Assembly (NCBI GenBank): GCA_024349245.1
Contig: JALDNG010000020.1
Location: 4,507,001 to 4,571,000, forward strand
Length of the DNA stretch: 64,000 bases
Source: Neodontobutis hainanensis
Lineage: Eukaryota > Chordata > Actinopteri > Gobiiformes > Odontobutidae
Direction: 5' to 3'
Below the pieces are notes generated by a model, which was not told the DNA's origin, ran no database searches, and saw only the letters and a program-made list of their open reading frames with translations. Shown piece after piece: positions 48,254 through 61,800 of this stretch (position 1 is its first letter; each line of letters begins with the position of its first letter). The translations under genes were made by a program, and so were the position numbers.

Positions 48254-51200
48254 GCTATTTGATTATTATAAGATTAGCGAGCGGTGGTTATTCATGTTCA
48301 TAATATTAAAGTATCTTTATAGCAATTCAATTTCAATAATTTATTTTATTTATAAAGCCCAGTATCTTGAAACCAAATGCCTCACATAGGCATAGGGCTT
48401 CACAAAAAGGTCTTACTAACCAAGCTTATGTCTTCAATAAGACCACTAGGGGGCAGTGCTACACCTCATTTCAGAGGAAGCTGCCACTGACGAAAAGGAC
48501 TAGCACCAACCTTCAATTCAACGTAGCCTGGATAATGAGTATTCAAAAAGTTTTGCGCGTGCTTTGATTTATAGGAACTTTTGTCAGTGCAGGTAGGCTT
48601 TCATCCAGATTCCTGTTGCACACTCTACAATTCCTGTGTCCTCTGTTCTGATAAAAACTGAAGACATTTTACATATCAACAGAATCAACAGAGAACAAAA
48701 GTCATTTTTTATAATATTTTCAATGCAATGTGTGTTTGTGTGTTTGTGTGTGTGTGTGTGTGTGTGCGTGTGTGCGTCCGTGCATGCGTGCATGTATATG
48801 TGTGTATGTATGTGTTTTATTTATTTTTTATCAAGTGTTTAGGTGTTTCATTCAAAACACTGAAGACATTGATGAGCCTCAGTCAGGTAATAAACTATTA
48901 AATGCTGTCTCTGCAACTGACACAAAACTATATTAAGTATATCTTTTCTATAGATCAACAACTCGGTCTGAAATACATAAACAAATGCAAACGCACAAGT
49001 ACAGATGTAAATACTTATACAGGGGGCCTCTTATGTAAATGTACATGCACAGCTTCATGTTTTCACATATGGAACCGTCTCTTTGCTGCATTCAAAATGA
49101 CCAAGCCAATCAAATTTGCCTAATGAGACATCTGGCCTTCTGCATGTGGACGTCAAGCCAGAAATAGCTGGGCCTTCTTCACACAAACACAAACGAACAC
49201 ACACTGACTCACGTTTTATCAGAGCTGTTGGCAAGAGAAAGAAGTCGTACAAGCCTACACGGCAGGCCTGAGACTGTTATAGTGGTCAAGACACAATTCT
49301 CCCACACAATTCTTTCACATGTGATATATTATGCATACATGGCAGTGTGTAACGCACTCACCATGGCTATAAATTAGATATATGGCAGTGGCGGCGGCGC
49401 TGGAAGAGGGGGTGCGGGGAAAAGAGAGGAGGAGTGTGTGTTACTGTGTATGCGAAATGAGGAGTGGGGTCACAGATGGCTGTGGCCTGAGGCATTTGAG
49501 GTACTGCAGCAAAACATGGAGACACACAAATACAGGATTAAAGGGAAGTGGAAGCTGCTCACACATGCAAACATTAAAACATATAGTGTATTCTTCTCTC
49601 GGATCTTACTGCCTTTGTGTTCTAGCTTCAAAACCCTATAGTATTTACATATATGTGCTTTTTATCTGCATTGTTTTGGCTTATTCTGCCTTTTTATGTC
49701 AATTAATACATGCTTTAGATTTACTAAAGCCTTTATAATTATGGAAATGCTGTCTTACTGTCATTACATTTATCAACACTAGATGGCAGTAATATGCAAG
49801 AACAGATATCCCTATGTTGTCAACAAAGCATGCGACAGAACTCTGAATTACAACCCATCACTGACAAGACATTATAATGGGCCCCGTGCCAAAGGAACCT
49901 CCCAGACACTATTTGATTGAGATTGAGCAAGACTGTGAGTGTTTCTTATTGCGACAGCATACAGAAATAAATGCTTTAAGAGTTGGATATTTTGGCACAA
50001 ATTGATTTTTATACTGCTGTTGCTCATGACTCGATCTAGTGGTATAAAGTTAAATAACATGCCACCCAGGGCAGCACTTTCTGAGTCCTCTGCTATAACA
50101 GCCGTGCCAAATAAACAACGCGTATAATTGTAATATTTCTATTTAAAATATAACATATCTTTTTAATTCATTAGATGTGTTTCCTCATCCTACGTCAAGA
50201 TTTAAATACACTAGCTATAATTTGCAGCTAATTTTTTTACACATTGTCCACAAGTTGCGATGAAGACAGACATCATTTTGGTTTGTGGTGCAGAGTTTTA
50301 ACTGCTTGTACTGTCCGGCCTCATCTTGTCCTCATCAGTCAGCTCTCCCACATAATGAATGTAAGCATCTCTGCGGCCTTTACCGTGGCCTTTCAGCAGC
50401 TGTCATCAACAAAAACTTCAATAAAACTTTCTCTGGTTTTGTCTTTTACCCTGCTGCTTGATTATCATTGCTCTTCTCTGTCATTCAATTCCTCCTTGTG
50501 TGTCTTTTTACCCTTTTTTTTTTGTACATTCCTTTCTCTTTCCATCCCTCCATCCCTCCTCCCCCCGCTCACCCACTTGTCTGAACTCTGACAGGTGTGT
50601 AATTGGATGATTAATGACCTCACTGCAGCCCCCCCGGACCCACCCTTCCCTCCATACAAACACACACACACTTAATGTTCAAATGAAATTGTACATATTT
50701 ATGCAGCCACATATTCACACGCACATTTTTCACATTACACATGTGTATTCATTTTGCTTCAATAGCCCCGGCGTTCAGTTGGTCAAATACAAACCAGTAG
50801 GAGCCTTGAGATGATGGAGACATTAAAAGGAATGTAGCAATGCAGTGAGTTCAATATGTATGAAGACAACCTCAGTGCAGCATTGGAGCAGCAGTGGAGC
50901 AGCGGTGCTCAGTTTCAGCGACAATCAAAACTGTTGTAATGTAAGTGTCAATATGAAATACATTGACTTTAAAATGTAAATATATTTTTTTTTCTCCAAG
51001 CATTAGTTGCTTTGTAAATTGTACAGCTGAAATATATTTTTTTCAGTTTTCAAATCCTTTAGTGAGAACATAAAGACTAAGTTCAGGCTCACATGACTCA
51101 CACTATTATCTGGTTATTTTGAATTAAACGTAAGTCAGGAAATTATTAGTATTTTCCTTTCAAGCTCAAGGAATAACAAAAAATTTTACACAATAGAGAC

Positions 51201-54040
51201 TTTGGTAACTTTTCCCATTTCTGTACCACAGTGTGTCCTAATGCTGCGCTATTTAAACCAAGTCCATTGTCATAAAAACACAGTAAATACATAAAGCACT
51301 CTCCGTCCACCTCTCCTGGTCCATTTATCAACATAAAGGCTGTTTTTATGCAGTGTAATTCCCGTCCTCTAATGGAGTCTCTGCTGCTGAGAGAAAGGGC
51401 TGCAGCCGACTCAATCTGTCTGAACCAATCATAAGCTCGGCCTATGACTATAAATTATGCCACTGGAGTGAGGGCTACATGCAGTGGTGGGTTGTAGTAA
51501 CTGAATGCATTCGCTATAATACGTTTTCTCAAGCAGCTTTTTGAATGACATACCTGCACTTGTGGGCATAGACTACATACTTCCATCATTTACATATTTG
51601 TCTTTCTGTTGAATAAGAAGTTTAATCCAGACATTTTGCTTTTGCATTTGTTCAAAAATAGCTAATAGCTAATCTGAGGAGTCTAAATAGTTTTGATATA
51701 ATAATTTAACATTTAGATGATCTATTTCTACCTCTTCTGAAGCAATTTATTTTCATTTTAACTTACTTGAATTGTTTCTTAATTAAATTTTATTTTAATT
51801 GAAACTTTGCCCACATCGGACTGGACGCAGGAACAACTGATTTGGCCACATGCCTCAATGCTGACGATTTCCTAAATTTACTGGTCCACTTGATTAAGAT
51901 GAATTATTAATATTTAAATACATGTCTTAATAAATGAAAGGGCAATGAAATAGGTTTATTTATTTGCACATAGGGGTGGGATTTATTATGTTTACACCAA
52001 ATCCCTCTCCTTTCCAGATGTGTCTGTCCAAGCAACAATGCACTTATGATATGTGTCTTTGATTATTATTTCTACACCTATATTTAGTTTTTTTTTTTAC
52101 TCTTACTTTGAAATGAAATTTAAAAACTGAAAAAAAAAAGCTAAAAGTCAGTGGGGGCTTAAGTGTAAGTGAGGGGCCCATCCCAAACAGCACGGCCTAT
52201 AGGCCCCTGTGTGTAGAGGGACAAAGAAAAATGAAAAGTGTAGGGCCACTGAGGTCAGGTCCTGGGTCCCAGGGAGAAAAGCCATATCCTGTTGACCCTT
52301 GTCTGAACTCTGGCCCCTGACCCCCTCCTGCTCCGGGCTGTAGGGGGCAGGATAAGGGCCCAGGGGGGTATTTAGGGTTTGTTGCATGTTGCGGTGTTAG
52401 GGGTGGATGTCGGATTAGAAAAGAAGAGATAACAGAGAGTTAAAGGTTAAGGATAAGAAAAGCAGATCAGTAAAAGAAAGGATCATTTACTTTGTTTTTT
52501 CAAGAAAGCAACAAAACACCACAGGTTTGAGCAGCAAAGTGCTTACTAAAAACATTACCTCCCGTGATCCTCTCCATTTCAAAGATGTTGTTGCTCTTGC
52601 ATTTTAACAGCTCCACAAGAAACTATCAGGACCCAGTCTGAACTATAAAGAATTTCCTCGGTGTGCGATAATCCAGGCTCGGTGACAGATCGCCGTGGCT
52701 CGACCATTGGGCCTCCTTCAGAGCAGTGAGGAGGGAACACACAGGCTTGAATTATGAGAGCGATACAGCCAAAGAAGTGCACTATTCTTCAAGGACATAT
52801 CTCTCAGAAGTAAACCGTTTTGTTTAAGAATGCACAGACTAGTTTTAACTTTATTTTTTGTGGTTGTGGATAAAAAAGATATTTAGATATAATGATATGA
52901 TATTTAGAACAATGAGTGATTAGGGTTAGAGACTGGCTAAAATTTATTAAAAATGTATTTGGACTTTGTCAACTCACTACTTTCACCTTTCAAAATCTTT
53001 GAGGAAATTTTATGGGCCTTTTTCTACACCATTACCTTCCACTTACTTTACATATTTACTTTCCAAATGACCTGAGAAATGACAAGAAAAGCCTTGCTGC
53101 AATTGAAAAAAATGATACAAAAGTGTGGCTATTTTAAAAACTAGCATTTGTGGTGCTGCTGATAAATCTGACTGAAGTCCATAAATATAGCCATGATTTT
53201 ATTTGTTTATTTGTTACTTTCTACTGCTAACATTTGCATTACATTTGGACAATCTGTTACTTTTAATTGGCCGGAATAAACACCTGAATGACTGTGTTTT
53301 CACTTTTGCTGACTAAGTATTGCACCAGAAATGTTTTTTTTGTGTACAGTTGTTCAAAGGCTACTTCAAGTAATTACATCTGAGTGCAATGCGATTTTAT
53401 TACTTTACTTATTCAAGATATTAAATTTTGAGTGTGCATTAGACCAAAGGGCTCCCAGCTGAACAATCAAACATCACATAAACTAATTGCTCTTAATGTT
53501 TACGTGTGCTCTTATTAAAATATTCAGGTTAATGTGCATAGTGCTGCATATAAAATGTAAGAAGAGACAGTTCAGGGACCAGTTTCAAATAGACATTGAC
53601 CAAGGCTACAGTTATATACTTCAGTCTGTATGTTTAGCTTTTTAACTAAATTAAAAATAGACAACCAACCAACAGAATCCAACTCCTTTCCTCCAGAGTT
53701 GGTCTAATTCGGCATAACAGTTTAGATAAGGCTAAACCTCTGTGTAAATCTGTCAAGGTTTTCAGCAATGATAGAAAACCATTACAATTGTTGCTGAATA
53801 ACTCATCAGATGTGGGTAGTCAAATTCTGTACTTGGGTAAAAGCAGAGGAACTTCAGAATAAGATTATGTCTGTACAAATAAAATAATTCCATGATTACT
53901 TGTATCAGAAAGTATTCAGTAAAAAGAACCTTATTTGAAATGGCACTAGGATTTTTAGTAAAAAATAAAAAGTATGTTTTAGGAAAAGTACTCATAAATT
54001 GTTAATTGCAGTCACTCAGACAAATGGAGACAAGTGTTAC
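48254..54040. other. Spacer between the convergent rinl and meis3 genes
   Basis: No exon was recognised on either strand. It contains a GT tract near 48729-48770 and several less AT-rich stretches (near 51350-51480, 52150-52390 and 52590-52800). These could be regulatory elements of the developmental gene meis3, but I have no comparative evidence. A minus-strand open frame at 52148-52387 resembles no part of Meis. Confidence 0.5.
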
Positions 54041-54052
54041 AAAAAAAAAGAG

Positions 54053-54058
54053 TTTAAT
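54053..54058 (-). terminator. Candidate polyadenylation signal of meis3
   Basis: On the minus strand this reads ATTAAA. It lies about 915 bp after the meis3 stop, where the composition changes from moderately GC-rich to AT-rich. It implies a 3' untranslated region of about 0.9 kb. Confidence 0.4.
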
Positions 54059-54199
54059 ACTTTAACCATAACTGTATATCTCATTTTCATTCAGAAGTGT
54101 CTCAGCAGTCCAAACCGCGCAGAGGGAGCAGAACGTTTAAAGAGTCCTTTGGCTGCAGCTCCCCTCTCACTTTGAGACAGTCAAAACTAGAAATGCTTA

Positions 54200-54248
<49 letters not shown>
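54200..54248. repeat. (GT)n microsatellite in the presumed meis3 3' UTR
   Basis: About 24 GT units on plus, i.e. (CA)n in a meis3 transcript if the 3' UTR extends this far. Confidence 0.95.
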
Positions 54249-54250
<2 letters not shown>

Positions 54251-54971
54251 AATGGCTTTCAGTGTCGTGCTTATGTTGCATGTGTTTAGGAAGGATCCTA
54301 AAGTAACGGACGCCTGTTGTTGGCATCTTAAGGAGGTCAGTGGTGCGAGAGCGAGGCAGACTGGAAGTCATTCATAGTGTGTAGCTTCATGCTGAGGAAG
54401 AGCACTAATAATGTGACGCTGCATCCGCCCGGACCGGCACACATAAATATAAAAATAGAATAAGAAAGCAATGCTTAAATAAGGTGGTTGTGGAGACAGT
54501 ATATTTCTTTGACAGTAAACTGTGCAGGAAGACAGGAAGTGGTAAAGTAGGCGTGTTCACAGGATCGAGTCCGGTTAAAAATCCAGCGAAGACTGTCTCT
54601 CTGATCGACCTGCTCTGGAGGCATGATGGGAAGTCTAGTTTTTAAAGCGTATGTCTCACCCACAGGACAAAGTGGAGACATTTGGAGAGGAGGAAGCACT
54701 TAACTCTAAAAGAGGTATGGCTTAAACCTGTGGGTCCAGACTGTTTGTGTCTGATGTAAAAGTCTAGTACGTGTGAAGTGGGAAGCTACATTGAGGTCAG
54801 TCTCTTTCAGTGAGGAATGTAAACGTTTGTGTCTTTTTTTTCTTTAAATAGTGTTCTGTATGTGTCATTACACATACCCATCCACACACACACACACACA
54901 ATGCACAGATACAAGTCCCGCTGTGCAATCTCAAACACACAATGTTCCATCCATCCCTATCGTTCCTGCAG

Positions 54972-57900
54972 CTAGTGTGCATGTATGTCCAGTCCCTGTG
55001 CCAGAAGAGGCTCGGCTGGGTGCGCGTGGGGCGGTGGGTGGAGCAGCATGGCCGGGTGAGGGTGTGGGCCGGGGTACGTGTGAAGAGAGGGTCCAGGGTG
55101 AGAAGGGTAGCCTGGTTGGGAGAGGAGAGCGCCGGGGTAGTCGCCCTGCAGAGAAGACATGCCCTGGAGACCTGGAGGCACAAGAGGTCATGTGATCAGG
55201 ATGCTTTGGACTCCACTTAGAATAAAAATGGAGACAGGTACTGGAAATGGAATTATCTACAAGGGTCAAGGGTTTTGTAGTTGGGGTCGTTAGCTGTGTG
55301 ATTTTTCTGTTATATATATATATACTTTGTGTCATTGTGCACTTGTTCTGTTTCTATACATTATGCTTTTGTATTACTTAAACTGTAAAGGTTGAGGTTC
55401 TTAATATTAAACCCTTATGGTTTTCTTGCTCCTGTGTAAATGTTTGTGTTTTTTAACATAAAAAGTAAATATGTTAAGCTTTCACAGCAGGCACCCTTTC
55501 CATTGCCGGGTGGATAATTAATCTTTCTTTAATATGTTAATAAAATGATAATGTTTAATATAGCAAACAGAAATAGCTACTGTGTGAGTAAAAGTGCATA
55601 TTCAAATTTTAAAGACAGCAGGCGTTTTTGCTTTGCCGCACCAATCACTCTCTAATGCACGTCATACTTGATGTACTTTTCAGGCATTAAGCAGCTTCCA
55701 GCTGTATTATTAACAGTGCTGTATATTTGATGTCTTTGTTTCTTTATGTTTTAATGAAAAGGCAGCCGTACCTGCTGTTCGCAGCCCGAGGTGGGCCTGT
55801 CCGTCAAGCCCATAACCGCCAAGAGCTGCCCCCTCTGGGCTGTAGGGACCACCTGGACCTGATATACAACACAATGTCAGACACTAAGACACTGACTGAC
55901 ACAGAGATGTTGACTGAGCATCCAACTGAGTGAGCTATAGACACCAACCTGAGCGATTTGACTGGTCAATCATAGGCTGCACTATTCTTCTTCTGGCATT
56001 GATGAACCTGCACAAGGTAGAGACATAAAGAAAGCCTGTGAGTGCGAGAGATGGACAAGGCCACACATTAATGGAGAAAAAGGCCGAGCAGGAGACTATT
56101 AACCTTTTCCCTTTTTACAACCACTTAACCCTTTGAGAGGCCGGAGTAAATCAACGTTAGGGCAGAGCAGGTATTGATCGCCATGTGGTAATTGATTGAT
56201 CTGCATTGGTCTTGTGTGAGCGTGAAAGAAGCGTGATAGAATATTATACAATATATAGAAATTTATTGTATAAAAAACTAATTTATATGCATTTTTGCTG
56301 TAATACTTCGACATGTCAGAAAAAAATTAAATTAAAATGGCTTTGTGTAGAAATAATTAGATTATTGGATATTGATTTGCTATTCTGTTTTATGAGCACA
56401 GACCAAATTGATTGTACCGAACTGTGACTGTGAAAAAATCGTTTTCTTTTAAAGACAGTTTCATTAAAATGGATTACAGACTTGTAAATGTATAATTCTT
56501 TATTTACATGAACAAAAAAGACTCAATAAACAGTTCATGAGCAAAAGAACCCTGCCTCAGCTGACATGGACAATCAAATGTGCAGACGCTAAGCATTTCT
56601 TTGCTGTCGAGTGTCATGCCAATATTTTATTGACGTTGCATGACGCGCAGTGTTAATTTGAACATTGACGGATCACATTTAACCAAGACATTTTAACTGA
56701 ATATTGATAAGCCACAGGGCTCGTATTAGAGTATTGATTAGGAGTGTACTGACCAGTTGTTGACCTGTAAGATGGTCAGCCCGGTGTCTAGTGAAAGCTG
56801 CTTCTTCTGCTCCTCCGATGGGTACGGGTGCTGTAGATCCAAGAAATACACAGTTAAAGAAATCCAAATACGTGCTAAGCCCCTGAGGTGTGCCTGTTTT
56901 GTGTTGGCGATATCCGAGAGTGAATACTGATGACCTTACATAGATTTGAATTCACATCTCCGCACATATTCTCAAACCCCAGCAGCCTCTCGCTCTCGAG
57001 CTGTTCTTTCCTAGTTCCCACACACTCACAGTGTAATAATTGGAGTGAAGAAACATTTGACCTGCCTCATTTAATAGCTAATTACCAATCTAATCACCTC
57101 ACCCACAATTACTCACTTCATTTCAATCACTTCCTCAATACTGAACATATTCATATAATCACTTAATCCCCGATTTCCCATTTAATTTAATTGACCTCCA
57201 TTATACTCTCAGGCCCCCTCTGTCTGTCTATTCCTGTCATTTGGCCTTGCACTAGAGCCACGTCAGTAATTAATCCTTTCTACGGCTTTTTGTTTTCCTT
57301 CAGCTTTCCACTCTGACTTAGTATATCTTTAAGGATAACACTGAGCTTTTAATAAATATGAGAAACATTATTTACTTTTCTTACCGACAGGTGCTGGAAA
57401 AGCCACGCTCTCATGATATTTGTGGCTACTTTTGGGAAGATCCCTCTCTTTTTGTTGTTTCTTCTTTCTCGGTCAGATTCATCGTCATCTCCTGTGCTCG
57501 GGGAGGCCACTGCTCCGTCCAGACCATCTCCTGTAGAACAACCAGAAATCTTTTAGACGGTGTATTTATGGCATGTCATTTTAAATAGCCCACATTTTTT
57601 GTATCTTTATTTTAGTTTGAATCTATAGGTATGGCTATATTTAATGCCACCTCTAGAAGTAATTAACATTTTATTTGATTTGTTTATTTGTTTTGGACTT
57701 GTTCACAGTAGTCCTCTGGCTTGCATTTGGACACACTGTCACTGTCCATAAGCCTAGTGTAAGAACATGCAAATGCTTTATTGCCCCGTATACACAAGTG
57801 CGTACCTGTATCGCTGCAGTTGTCAGCTGTGCTTTGTGAAGGCAGGCCACAGGTGCCTGGGGTTCCCAGAGGAGTAGTAGCACACTCATCCGGCTCCCGT

Positions 57901-58769
57901 AGCCACGATGCATTCTGAAGGACCAGGAAGGAGACACAAGAAGTAGTTAGAGCCAGAAGAACCAGAAAAAAAAACAGTCTTTATTTAAATCTCACACGTA
58001 GAATGGACAGTCTGGTTTTTGAGACTTTGGCTGACCTGGTCTGAAAGATTAGTGCAGGATCCTGTGAAGTCCTCCATGTCAGACTTAGAGCCACCCTCTC
58101 GATCATCCAGCACCAGGTCTGTGGGCATTTTCCCCTTCAGACAGGTGATGTACCGATGGCAGAAGTTATCACACAGGTCATGCACCTTCAGAGACAAAAT
58201 AGTCATGTCATTTTAGAGAAGGTGGCTTAAAAAGCATTTTGTATTTAAAACTTGTATTTTTGTCTGTATGTTTGAGCCTACAACAATTACACATACTTTT
58301 AAGCCTTGAAAGAAATAAAAAAAAAACTCACTTTCTCTAACTCCAGCAGGTGAAAACGTAACACCTGAATGGCCTGAATCATCTGTGGAGAGAAACCAAA
58401 ATCATAAATACAACATACATAACAACCTTTTATTGAACAAAATACTAGTTCATTGTGTCTTACCAAATTGTCCAGCTCAGGGTTAGATGAAAAGATCGGT
58501 TTTTCTGATCGAATCTGAAAATAAAAATAAAAATGTTTTTTAAAGTCATGAACTAACCATTTGCTATGTGATTGGCTGTCTCGGCTGTCACTCACCTGCT
58601 TGGCAAAGGCGGCAATATCATCGTTGAAGGATTCGGAGGAGCACACGTCGCTGTGATTGGTCATACCGGGCATGTGGGAGGAGCCCGAGAAGGAGGTGGA
58701 GTCTCGTGGGGAGCAGGTGGCCAGCTCACACTTCTCAAAAACTAAGGCCAGCAGTGGAAACAGTGGGTG

Positions 58770-58808
<39 letters not shown>

Positions 58809-61800
58809 AACATACTAGACATAAACACGGTCACAGTTGACAGAGTGCACGAGGGATACATTTACAGACAGAAACTTTATAGCAGACAACTGTACATATT
58901 TTACATAGATTAACATTCACAGTGTACAAATACATGCTGTAAAATAATCTGTTAAAAGTTCACGTGTGGCTTAAACACATTTCAGGCCGCATAAATAAAT
59001 CACAGGGGGTTTCTAACACATGCTTACCCATAGATCTGGTCTTTGTGGTGTTTGAGGGAGTCTGGGATCGTGGCTCCGTAGTGTGGGGGTGGAAGTGCCC
59101 TGATGTCGTCCACGTACCCCCCCACCGACATGGCCTCTGACCCTGAGTAGTGCACCAGCTCTTCATACTGCAACGCAATTAAGAAGGTAAGACAGAAAAC
59201 ATGAGACACATTTGACATCTGTGCTGTCCGACATCAAATCGTCGTCAGATTTCATTATGTAGCCGTGCGGTCAGAGGGCTTCAGTCACACGGCATAATGG
59301 ACTGGTCTGGTCTCGTGTTGTATCTGCAGCAGTGTGTTTACCCAATTGATATTGTGCAGGAGTAAGCTATTATAATTCAATGTTTTGTAATTTGAGACTC
59401 TACAGTGATGAAAGCTAAAGGTGTGTGGTCTACTTAGAGCTCCATCAGTTGCAGTGGATGCAGTGATATATTCATGTATTCTTTGTAATATATTTTTTTC
59501 ATGCATTAATTAAGTATGTAAAGTCAAAGGAACATTTAAATTATTGTCCCTCTATAGACCTTTACAATAGAAAACCCAACAGAACTATATGTAATAATAC
59601 TATAAATGGCAAGAACATAAATTAAAGCAAAAGCGTATAATATGGACACAGCTGTATCTCTTAAAAAATCATTGATTAAAACCATTTTAACTTGTTTAAG
59701 TTCAAGAAGGAAGTCGACATATTGATACCTTGAATAAAGAGGGTTTTCCAGGAGATGTTTTATTATTTTCAAAGGGAAACATTGCTGCTCTGACTGTATA
59801 TTTTAAGCATTTCACACTGCCTGTGAAGATACTACCACCACTGGGACGACAAACCTTTCCAAAAAGACTCACATGAATGTAAAACAATACACGTTAAAAG
59901 ATGTTTTTACAGACGACTGGTGTTTGCCTCTTATGAATGCTTACATAAAAAGGAAAGAGGCCAGAATAGCTCCTTGGAGGGTGGGCGATGACTCTGTAGC
60001 AGCTAATGCCGTCTCCTTCCTCCTAAACTCAGACTAGACAGGAGCCGTGCTGAGACGTCCCTCACAACCCGCTGTGACAGCCTCGCCGGGGCCGTGCACA
60101 CTTCTACACCCCTCACATATGAGACAAATATCCACTCTGCAGCACTTACACAATCATGAATATACATGACACACTCCCCAGTTTCCAACACACACGCACA
60201 CTGCGTTTGTTATGAGCTAATTTGTGCTTCTCTGCAGCTTGCGTCTCTAAGGCAGCAGCAATGCTCAGGTCAGCAGATCTGCCTCTGGTTCTCTCTCTGC
60301 TGGATTAAAGTAACACCCCTGGCGGTCCCCTAAGGGCCACTGGGATCACAGACACAGCAACTGCTTGGTGGCCTGTGTTATTTTAACCAAGCCGTAAAAG
60401 TGATGATCAGCTCAGACTTCTTTTTTTGGCAGGGACTATATTCTTTCAGCGAGCAAGAGGTTATGATTTACACCAATGTGTCTTTAGGTTAGGGGGAAAC
60501 ACACATTAGGCAGACAAAATTAGCCTCTACATGTTTCAACAATGTCTGAACCAAGCTCGTATTACCAAAGCGTTGTAATTCTACATAATTGTGATTACAT
60601 TCTACTCTTTAATGTTGCAGTCGATGCATTTCCTTCATAAACACTTAAGATCCAGCTTTGAAAAGCCAAAAAGCCTTATCAAATTGTTTTATTCCAGTAC
60701 CATATGGGCATCGAGATCACAAAAAGCACCTGCTCTGAGGCCCAAGCGCTGGACACCTTCTAGTTTTATGGAGGCTGGCTATTAACACAATCAGCGCTAT
60801 CGGATTGCGCGTCTCTCGTTACACTCGGCCCCTATCACGTTTCCGTGCGTCACGCGGATCAAAGAGGGACATGTTGAGATGACAAATTCCGTGGATTTCC
60901 CCCCTTTTTTAAAAAATAAATAAATAAATAAAATAAAAAAAGAAGTCACGGAGCTGGTAAATGGGGTTCAGATGGCAGGACTTCGGCCCATCGCTCGTTT
61001 TAATTGTGTTATTTCAGCAGCTGCATAAAAGTTTTTACAGGCGTGTGTGCTACCGCTAACAAGTCCCCAGGGCCGACACCAACAGAGCAACAGGGACAAC
61101 ACCTTCAGGAGCGAGAACTGATCTTTTACTAGATAAAATGAGGAAGTTGGATTTATGTGTCTCGTGTTGACGCGTGATAAGGCACGTTACGTAAAAAGTT
61201 GAACGATACAGACCTGAATGATATTTAATTTCCAGACTTTAACAAACGTATCACAAGTAAGTCAAGTGTGTCCATTATTCGTTTTTGCAATAAGCACAAT
61301 TTGGATAAAGATTTTAATCTCAGCCACTTAATAATTAACAACTTTCTATTGTTCCACTGCGTGTTTTTACTGCTCAAACTAAGTTAACATCGATTACAAC
61401 TTCATGCTTAATGCGTAAACGTTTCTTATAGATATTAACAACTATAAACTGTACCAGAAGTGGATTAAACAATCATTTATGGTTTGTAGCAAGAACACCA
61501 CAGCACTTGATTTCAAAAATATGCTCAAAAAAATTGAAATTGAGCACTTATTTATAAAATGTGATTCAATTAAATCCATTTAAATATATTTGAATCTCAA
61601 GTTCAAATGACAGAACAAAACATCTATAAACTCCACTCAGTTGACACGAAACATTCTCTCCCTGCTCTGTCTTTACAGTAATTTGACTGTACCAGCCCTG
61701 TCCCTCACAGAAAGCTCTGAGCCAGCCATGATCCATGTCTGGGAATCACTGTAGCAAAAACACTGACCTACTTACCGAGTCGAAGAGCTGCATCTTCTTT

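Noticed and set aside
52148..52387. 79-codon minus-strand frame as an extra meis3 exon
   Set aside because: It shows no similarity to any Meis C-terminal exon and lies beyond the likely polyadenylation site.
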